From Pseudoalteromonas caenipelagi (lineage in GTDB: Bacteria; Pseudomonadota; Gammaproteobacteria; Enterobacterales; Alteromonadaceae), in contig NZ_JABBPG010000006.1 in NCBI RefSeq assembly GCF_013140855.1, positions 228,274-292,273 on the forward strand: 64,000 nt of DNA, in the 5' to 3' direction. The position numbers and the translations under genes were made by a program. The notes below the pieces were generated by a model. That model had not been told where the DNA came from and did no database searches. It saw only the letters and a list, made by a program, of their open reading frames with translations. Positions 58,222-64,000 of the stretch are shown in pieces (within the stretch, counting starts at the first letter, position 1; every line of letters begins with the position of its first letter).

Positions 58222-58962
58222 ATGAAGTTATGCCTATTAGTATTCCTCTTAGTCGCAACAAACGCTTTTGCAAAAACGATTAAGGTTGCAGCCATTGATT
58301 GGTGTCCACAAATTTGCCCTGAGCAAGGGGAAAAAGGCTATGTTGTCGACCTCGTAGAAGAGATTTATCGCGATTCAGACTATCAGCTGCAAGTTGATTA
58401 CTTTCCATGGTCCAGAGCGATAAAGTACGTTTTGGCGGGAAAGTATCATGCACTACTTTCACCAGCCAAAGCAGAAGCACCTCAGTTACGCTACCCAGTT
58501 TTAGCCGTTGGACAACAAGAAATGTGTTTTTTCACAACATTAGAGAATCAATGGCAATACAGAGGGATTGATTCCCTTCGTAAGATGCAAATTGGTATTG
58601 CAATCGACACGTCAATAGAAGAGCTCAATCACTATGTGTCTAGCCATATAGATCAGTTTGTTTTTCAGCCGTACCATGAAAGATATATCAAGCAGAGTGC
58701 GCTAATGTTAACTAAAAACCGCATCGATGCTTTTTTGTTCACAAAAAATTCTACATTGTATGAACTAAAACAAGCCAAAATGTGGCAAGACTATAAAATA
58801 GCAGGGTGCGTCAGTCGCACAGATATATTTATGGCCTTCACTCCCAATGCTAAAGACCAAAATGCTATTGATGATATGATGCTAACGTTCGACACTAGGG
58901 CCAAACAGCTCAACATTCAACTAATTCTCGAGCAATTATTAATAAAGTATAACTTGCAATAA
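58222..58962 (+). CDS. Periplasmic solute-binding protein (SBP_bac_3-like), orphan
   Basis: A 246-residue exported protein (signal peptide about 1-17, AFA-K) with the start of a family-3 binding fold: IKVAAIDWCPQICPEQGEKGYVVDLVEEIY, then FPWSRAIKYVLAGKYHALLSP. Family members without permease genes nearby are common in Alteromonadales and may feed a sensor or be co-opted. Four cysteines include the CPQIC pair. There is no transporter partner in the window. Confidence 0.85.
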   Translation: MKLCLLVFLLVATNAFAKTIKVAAIDWCPQICPEQGEKGYVVDLVEEIYRDSDYQLQVDYFPWSRAIKYVLAGKYHALLSPAKAEAPQLRYPVLAVGQQEMCFFTTLENQWQYRGIDSLRKMQIGIAIDTSIEELNHYVSSHIDQFVFQPYHERYIKQSALMLTKNRIDAFLFTKNSTLYELKQAKMWQDYKIAGCVSRTDIFMAFTPNAKDQNAIDDMMLTFDTRAKQLNIQLILEQLLIKYNLQ

Positions 58963-59034
58963 TCAGTGGACTTTTTAAGGGTACCAAAGCCCACTGGACA
59001 GTTTTAGGAAGCAGTTCTGGATATTCAGCGGCAT

Positions 59035-59928
59035 TTATCTCAAAACAACAAATGAACCTTCAAAAGTTGCGACCAATATATCACCATCATACACTTTCAC
59101 TGGTACATGATATTTCGCTTTGCCCTCGCTTGTTAACGCACCTAGCTCACCTTCACAATCAGCGATTGATACAATTGCACTGGGTGCGGTAGTGAGGGGT
59201 TTCAAATATTTAATATTGGCATCTGCAAGCACAATATTTCCTTCAAGGTTACGCTCTTTCAACGCTAAATATGTTGCGCCCCACCCAGTTAATGTTGCCA
59301 TGCTGTAGATAGATCCGGCAAACATTGAGTTGTGAAGATTTAAGTTTGCTTTTAGGTCAGCACGAGTTGAAAACTGCCAATCGGTGTAACTCTCAACTTT
59401 GATGCCCATAGCATCACTAATAGGGATAGATTCTCGCCATGTATCTTGCAAGACTTGTGTCCAGTCTGGGTGGCGAAACCAACCCGGCTCTGTGGGCTTT
59501 TGTTTTACCATTTTCCAATGCTGAATATCATTGTATGCAAGGTGTGCTTTTTCAACCATCTGATAGCCATGGCGCTCGTAAAAAGCAAGTGCTCGCTCAC
59601 GTGCAAACAACACTAGCTCCTCAGCATCTTGTCGCCATGCGCTTTTTTCTAGCTCATGCAGCAAACGACTTCCCAAATTCTGCCCTCTGTGCGCTTCTGA
59701 TACAGCCATATAGCGAACTTGCGCTTGTTGTTGATTGTTAAAGTGCAGACGCGCCACAGCCAGTATCTGTCCTTCGTTGTTTTTGATGCAAAGATGTTCA
59801 GACTCTTGCTCTAAGTCATCCTGTTCAGATCCCCTAGGCTGGCCCCATGGTGCGCGAAGTACTTGCCAACGTAATTGATAATAAGCTTGCCAGTCTTCAC
59901 TACTTTGGGGTGAACTAACCTTAAACAT
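59035..59928 (-). CDS. yiiD: Bifunctional GNAT/hotdog protein YiiD (FabY; MadA-type malonyl-ACP decarboxylase)
   Basis: A 297-residue fusion. The N-terminal GNAT domain (about 1-140, VRYMAVSEAHRGQNLGSRLL) is followed by a hotdog domain (about 155-297, NLHNSMFAGSIYSMATLTGWGATYL). This matches E. coli YiiD, reported as a malonyl-ACP decarboxylase (MadA) that helps start fatty-acid synthesis. In E. coli yihY, dtd and yiiD are one operon. Here the same three genes lie on one strand, with a methyltransferase-fold gene (opposite strand) and pip interposed. Confidence 0.9.
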   Translation of the reverse strand: MFKVSSPQSSEDWQAYYQLRWQVLRAPWGQPRGSEQDDLEQESEHLCIKNNEGQILAVARLHFNNQQQAQVRYMAVSEAHRGQNLGSRLLHELEKSAWRQDAEELVLFARERALAFYERHGYQMVEKAHLAYNDIQHWKMVKQKPTEPGWFRHPDWTQVLQDTWRESIPISDAMGIKVESYTDWQFSTRADLKANLNLHNSMFAGSIYSMATLTGWGATYLALKERNLEGNIVLADANIKYLKPLTTAPSAIVSIADCEGELGALTSEGKAKYHVPVKVYDGDILVATFEGSFVVLR

Positions 59929-60086
59929 ACATACTCCTGTTATTCATTTTTCTTGGCTATAAGCAATAGACCATACAAGAATTAGCAGTATCTGAACATA
60001 GTCTATTGGTAGAAGTCACTTTTAGACTGTAAAAAATACCGCACAAAATATGCATTATAAAAAACCTGAGCTATGCTCATGTTACT

Positions 60087-60776
60087 ATGCATAATTTTGT
60101 AACTGCCGGCGGCACGATCGCCAACCAGTTTGTGCAGCAAAGCCATCAGTTAGGCCACTTACTTTATTGGCATAAACATGGCGATGTCAGTATTCAAGTT
60201 AGACAAGACAAAACCTTGCGCTGGTTGTTGATCAATAACACCTTACAATCTGTAGTGGAAAGAAACCACCCAGAGAGGCTTCTTTTTCCTCATTTACAAA
60301 TACTTGAAAGCATATGGAAAAACCTACCCTGTCCTGAAAATGTTTTAGAGCTAGGACTCGGAGGCGGCGCGATAAGAGATTATCTGCAAGCGGTCTATCC
60401 ACAATGTAAGGTTTTTTCAGTGGATAATAACCCTGACATCGTTCATTGCTATAAAAAGTATTTCAGTACCGAACAAGGCTGCAGCGTTGCTTGTATGGAT
60501 GCAGACACTGCTTTATCAGGTACACAACACTATGACTGGATCATACTAGACTTATTCAGTGAAATGGATGCGCCACTATTTTTATATCAACACCCGTTTT
60601 ATCAACTATTGCGTGCGGCGCTTAACCCTAATGGCTGGCTTTTCATTAATTTTTTATGTGAGCATGACTCTCAACGCCAGCATTTAGAGCACCTACTGAT
60701 CACTAATTTTGGCAAAAAGCCACACATACAGACCGTTGCAAACTACGCCAACAATATTATCGCCATCAGGCGCTAA
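60087..60776 (+). CDS. Spermidine synthase-fold (class I methyltransferase-like) protein
   Basis: A 229-residue cytoplasmic protein with the Rossmann motif VLELGLGGGAIRDYL, the acidic loop VFSVDNNPDI and DWIILDLFSEMDAP, all typical of SpeE-like proteins. It is short, and the usual SpeE N-terminal beta-barrel is reduced. It overlaps convergent dtd by four bases and sits within the yihY-dtd-yiiD neighbourhood on the opposite strand. Substrate unknown; a true polyamine function is unproven. Confidence 0.82.
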   Translation: MHNFVTAGGTIANQFVQQSHQLGHLLYWHKHGDVSIQVRQDKTLRWLLINNTLQSVVERNHPERLLFPHLQILESIWKNLPCPENVLELGLGGGAIRDYLQAVYPQCKVFSVDNNPDIVHCYKKYFSTEQGCSVACMDADTALSGTQHYDWIILDLFSEMDAPLFLYQHPFYQLLRAALNPNGWLFINFLCEHDSQRQHLEHLLITNFGKKPHIQTVANYANNIIAIRR

Positions 60777-61210
60777 ACACTCAAATTAAAGGTTACAGGT
60801 CCGTCATTACATAACGTTACCTGCATATCCGCAGCAAACTCCCCTGTAGCAACTTGCAGTCCAGATTCTTTGGCTTGTTCAACAAATAACTCATATAAGT
60901 GTTTAGCTTGTTCCGGCGTTGCGGCAGAAGAAAAACTCGGCCGCATGCCTTTTTTGGTGTCAGCAGCCAGCGTAAATTGAGATACTACCAACAACTGCCC
61001 GGAAATATCTTTCAGGCTCAAATTCATTTTGCCCTCTTCATCCGTAAAGATACGGTAATTACTTATTTTATGAAGTAGTTTAGTCACATGAGCCTGATCA
61101 TCGTGTTTTTCAACCCCCAGCAACACTAAAATTCCAGTGCCAATTTCACCAACGATGTGACCGTCCACTTCTACTTTCGCATAAGACACTCTTTGTATTA
61201 AACCTTGCAC
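60773..61210 (-). CDS. dtd: D-aminoacyl-tRNA deacylase
   Basis: Dtd removes D-amino acids (and mis-loaded Gly) from tRNA. The GTG at 61210, with GGGGG just upstream, gives MQGLIQRVSYAKVEV and 145 residues, the exact length of E. coli Dtd; the longer frame is not real. The catalytic motifs SQFTLAAD and GPVTFNL (with the cis-Pro Gly-Pro) are present. Confidence 0.95.
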   Translation of the reverse strand: MQGLIQRVSYAKVEVDGHIVGEIGTGILVLLGVEKHDDQAHVTKLLHKISNYRIFTDEEGKMNLSLKDISGQLLVVSQFTLAADTKKGMRPSFSSAATPEQAKHLYELFVEQAKESGLQVATGEFAADMQVTLCNDGPVTFNLSV

Positions 61211-61286
61211 ATTACCCCCTTGGCTTATCACAAACAAAGTGCACAACTATAGGGTAATGACGTCCCGATCGCTAGCAATCATATTA

Positions 61287-62231
61287 TTAGGTGTTTAATT
61301 TGCAAGCGAGTAAATCGGCCGCTCGCCTGATGGCTTCAAAGTAAGCCTCATTTGCTCCACTGTGTCCAAGCCCATCGAGAATATATAATTGCGCCTTTAA
61401 CTCGTGCGCGAGACGTTGTACCGGAGCAAACCGACAGACAAGATCATGCCGACCATGAATAAACCAACAAGGGATGCCTTTCAACGCATCTGTAGCAATA
61501 TCCAAACCGCTCAATTGGGGAAATATTTCTGGACTAAAATAATGACACATTATTTTTGCTTGCTGGGTAACACAGCTTGCCTGTTCTAAATGGTAACGGC
61601 TTAATGATGCTGCAAGCGTCACTTGCCTATCCCAGTCATGCCAATGTTGCGCCGCTTTGTGCTGTAACAATTCGTCTTCACCAAATAGCGCATCTCGGTA
61701 ATAAGCTAAAATATCTTGCTCACAGGTCAACCCTTGGCTAAAAGTTCGATAACTTTCTGGATAAAACTGAGCTCCTGCACCTTGCGATGAATACAGCCAT
61801 TTCAAATCATCAACAGTTGCAAGAAAGCTGGCCCAAAGGATTAACCCTTTCACCCGTTCAGGATAAGTATGGGCAAACAACAAACTGAGCGTTGCTCCCC
61901 AAGAGCCTCCGGCCAAAATCGTTTGTTTTATTTCAAGGTGGTCGATGAGCTGGACGATGTCTTGCACAAGGTGACGGGGAGTATTATTTTCCAACTCAGA
62001 GGGCGTAGAACCGCCACAGCCTCTTTGGCTAAACAAAATAATACGATAACGCCTAGGGTTGAAATATTGCGTAGAGTCGCTATTTACACCACAACCCGGT
62101 CCACCATGATTCACTACCACTGGCAAACCGTCTGGTTTACCATATTCCTCTACATATATCTGATGGCCATCCCCAACTGCAAGATGATAATGGCGAAATG
62201 CTTTGCCGACTCTATAACCTTGTGTCATCAC
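61287..62231 (-). CDS. pip: Proline iminopeptidase
   Basis: A 314-residue alpha/beta hydrolase of peptidase family S33. It has the oxyanion motif HGGPGCGVN, the nucleophile elbow GGSWGATL (Ser in GxSxG), the DHLEIK/AWE-type cap and the catalytic His in GLGHSGANEAYF. It cleaves N-terminal proline from peptides. It starts 9 bp after yihY on the same strand, so it is probably co-transcribed with yihY. Confidence 0.92.
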   Translation of the reverse strand: MMTQGYRVGKAFRHYHLAVGDGHQIYVEEYGKPDGLPVVVNHGGPGCGVNSDSTQYFNPRRYRIILFSQRGCGGSTPSELENNTPRHLVQDIVQLIDHLEIKQTILAGGSWGATLSLLFAHTYPERVKGLILWASFLATVDDLKWLYSSQGAGAQFYPESYRTFSQGLTCEQDILAYYRDALFGEDELLQHKAAQHWHDWDRQVTLAASLSRYHLEQASCVTQQAKIMCHYFSPEIFPQLSGLDIATDALKGIPCWFIHGRHDLVCRFAPVQRLAHELKAQLYILDGLGHSGANEAYFEAIRRAADLLACKLNT

Positions 62232-62240
62232 GACACCTCA

Positions 62241-63137
62241 TTAGCTAGAAAAACTCTGCTCCTCATCTTGCTCATCAAGCGCTTTGAACCAAGGATCATG
62301 CTCACTTAGGCACACTGTAAATTCAGCCCCTAAAAGCACAACTATCCACGACAAATAAACCCAAACAAACAAGATTGGTACGGTTGCTAACGCCCCATAA
62401 ATAACTTCATAAGATGGAAAGTGACTGATATAAGCTGCAAACCCTTTTTTTGACAATTCAAATAACATAGCAGCAAATAGAGCACCAGGCACCGCAGCAC
62501 GAAAAGATACACGGGTGTTAGGCACTAAAGTATAGAGCATAATAAAGCCAACCATGGAAATCGCATAAGGTAATAACTTTAACAAGAACCCACTGAAACC
62601 GGGGATGCCCTGATCTGCAAACGAAACAAGTGAGACAATATAAGAAGTGACGCCAATACTCGCACCCAGAAGTACAGGCCCAAGTGTTAATACCATCCAA
62701 TAAATAGCAAAAGAAATCATTAAAGGACGCTTTTTTTCTACTCGCCAAATTCGATTTAGTGCCGCATCGACATTGCGTATAAGCAACAGGGCAATACCAG
62801 CTAAAAAGCCAATACCCACTGCCGTCATTTGGTTAGCGTTTCCAGTAAACGCACTGATATGGGACTTTATACTGTCTGTCGACGTTGGGACAAAGTTATT
62901 AAAAATAAAGTTTTCGATCGCTAAGCGCGTTTCTTCGAACCCCGGAAAAGCAGAAAATATCGCAACACCAACCGCAATTAAAGGAACCAGAGATAACAAG
63001 GTGACATAGGCTAAATAACCCGCATTAACAGTGATCTGATCTTCTGTACATCGAGCTAAATAGTAACGCCACCACTTAGGCTGGATAGCTATAATTCGAT
63101 TAATTTTGTTTATCAAAGCTTCAAACTGAAAATTCAT
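62241..63137 (-). CDS. yihY: YihY/BrkB-family inner-membrane protein
   Basis: A 298-residue protein, started at the ATG at 63137 (MNFQFEALINKINRI). It has about six membrane helices and the YihY motifs AGYLAYVTLLSLVPLIAVG and YTLVPNTRVSFRAAVPGALFAAMLFE. The family was once annotated as RNase BN in error, and its role is unknown. The gene is upstream of pip and dtd on the same strand. Confidence 0.9.
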   Translation of the reverse strand: MNFQFEALINKINRIIAIQPKWWRYYLARCTEDQITVNAGYLAYVTLLSLVPLIAVGVAIFSAFPGFEETRLAIENFIFNNFVPTSTDSIKSHISAFTGNANQMTAVGIGFLAGIALLLIRNVDAALNRIWRVEKKRPLMISFAIYWMVLTLGPVLLGASIGVTSYIVSLVSFADQGIPGFSGFLLKLLPYAISMVGFIMLYTLVPNTRVSFRAAVPGALFAAMLFELSKKGFAAYISHFPSYEVIYGALATVPILFVWVYLSWIVVLLGAEFTVCLSEHDPWFKALDEQDEEQSFSS

Positions 63138-63222
63138 AATAGCCCAATACGACGAAACACTTTGCACATCATAGCAATCAGTTACATAATTTACAGCATC
63201 ATAGATGGTAAATAGGCATAAT

Positions 63223-63867
63223 ATGAAACGCTTTACATTAGCTACAACTCTTATCTTAATGCTCAGTGGCTGTCAAACAGCCTACTACTCAGCAATGGAG
63301 AAAGTAGGAATTCACAAACGCGAAATATTAGTGGATCGAGTTGAGGCAACCAAAGAGTCGCAACAGGAATCGCAACAAGAGTTTCAATCTGCTCTTGAGC
63401 GTCTCAGCACGCTAATTAACTTTGATGGTGGAGAGTTACAGTCAGCATACGAGCAACTCAATGATGACTATGAATCAAGTTTAGCATCCGCCGAAGAAGT
63501 CAGTGCAAATATCAATAAAGTTGAGGATGTTGCACAAGCTTTATTTAATGAGTGGCAAGACGAGTTAGCAGAATACTCTAGCGACAAACTCAAACGAGAG
63601 AGTGAAAAAAAGCTGAAACAAACACAAAGGCAATTTGACCGATTGCTACGCTCAATGCGCAATAGTGAAAGCAAAATGGAGCCCGTACTGGCTTCGTTAA
63701 AAGATAATGTTTTATATCTAAAACATAACCTCAATGCTCAGGCCATTGCCGCTATCCGAGGTGAATTCAAAAACCTGCAAAGTGATATCAAATCGTTAAT
63801 TGATGATATGAATCGCTCAATCGCTGACTCTAATAAATTTATCGAGCAAATGAATTCGAACAAGTGA
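63223..63867 (+). CDS. DUF2959 lipoprotein
   Basis: A 214-residue lipoprotein started at the ATG at 63223 (MKRFTLATTLILMLSGC). The lipobox LSGC puts the lipidated Cys at residue 17. The rest is highly charged and coiled-coil, the form of DUF2959, a family common in marine gammaproteobacteria with no known role. AATAGG precedes the ATG. It is divergent from yihY. Confidence 0.88.
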   Translation: MKRFTLATTLILMLSGCQTAYYSAMEKVGIHKREILVDRVEATKESQQESQQEFQSALERLSTLINFDGGELQSAYEQLNDDYESSLASAEEVSANINKVEDVAQALFNEWQDELAEYSSDKLKRESEKKLKQTQRQFDRLLRSMRNSESKMEPVLASLKDNVLYLKHNLNAQAIAAIRGEFKNLQSDIKSLIDDMNRSIADSNKFIEQMNSNK

Positions 63868-63873
63868 GATATC

Positions 63874-63982
63874 GTGCAAAAGGTTAGCGACATGAGCGAA
63901 GCTAAGGTGCAAATGTTTAATGACAGTGAGCGAAGTTAAGGTGCAAAGGGTTAACGACAACGAACGCAGTGAGTGCGTTTCC
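63874..63982 (+). repeat. Degenerate tandem repeat (about 33-34 bp, three units) at the right edge
   Basis: Units beginning GTGCAAA at 63874, 63907 and 63941 share the pattern GTGCAAA-GGTTAACGACA-TGAGCGAAG-TAAG with 20-30% differences. The third ends in a hairpin AACGCA-GTGAG-TGCGTT (63963-63979). It begins 7 bp after the DUF2959 stop and runs to near the window end. It may continue beyond. Confidence 0.65.
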
Positions 63983-64000
63983 TTTGCGCAAGGTGAAATG

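Noticed and set aside
58968..59000. CAGTGG...CCACTG pair between the binding-protein and yiiD genes as a terminator
   Set aside because: Short arms, long loop and no T-run.

Overview
The window reads as a chromosomal segment of a marine gammaproteobacterium of the Alteromonadales, most probably Pseudoalteromonas. This rests on the AT-rich coding style, the gene families (a DegQ/DegS pair, SthA, FabR, a CDC-like/M4 secretome) and gene orders shared with Pseudoalteromonas/Shewanella/E. coli: rplM-zapE-zapG-degQ-degS, dsbA-srkA, gspC-N beside hslR-hslO, leuABCD, fabR-sthA and yihY-dtd-yiiD. Genus is inference; no rRNA or tRNA gene lies in the window.

Layout. 1-9279: the 5' tip of rplM with its promoter and leader, then zapE, zapG, degQ and degS (division and periplasmic quality control); two tandem DsbA oxidoreductases with the kinase SrkA; the copper-reducing cbb3 assembly factor CcoG; two small coupled genes of unknown role. 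9276-21229: one long minus-strand type II secretion operon, gspC-D-E-F-G-H-I-J-K-L-M-N, ending in a YecA/UPF0149 gene. 21440-30694: hslR, hslO, pckA (with a tandem LacI-type operator), a Cache-type chemoreceptor, hemN (with an FNR-like box), a TerB-like protein, two secreted unknowns and a single-domain globin. 30804-35622: leuABCD with a leader peptide containing eight Leu codons and an attenuator.

35883-45988 is the striking accessory region: six consecutive minus-strand genes, all with signal peptides. They encode a large M4 (thermolysin-like) metalloprotease with PKD/GEVED-like tails, a protein ending in a hedgehog/intein (Hint) autoprocessing domain, a lone GEVED-domain protein, and three divergent paralogs whose conserved core resembles the MACPF/cholesterol-dependent-cytolysin superfamily. 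I infer a secreted, possibly protease-activated, multi-component pore-forming system that could leave the cell by the T2SS encoded upstream.

46366-54752: FabR and a Delta-9-type acyl desaturase whose promoter carries a textbook FabR operator over the start site; SthA transhydrogenase; a cupredoxin-like protein plus outer-membrane barrel pair; a GH97 alpha-glucosidase; and a DUF1707/LiaF-like protein behind a canonical sigma-54 promoter with an upstream inverted repeat. 54786-58962: an accessory patch with a GNAT, the scar of a deleted divergent MFS/LysR pair, a divergent MFS/AraC pair and an orphan periplasmic binding protein. 59035-64000: YiiD (MadA-type), a spermidine-synthase-fold protein, Dtd, a proline iminopeptidase, YihY and a DUF2959 lipoprotein, ending in a degenerate tandem repeat at the right edge.

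No insertion sequence, prophage, CRISPR array or integron was recognised.
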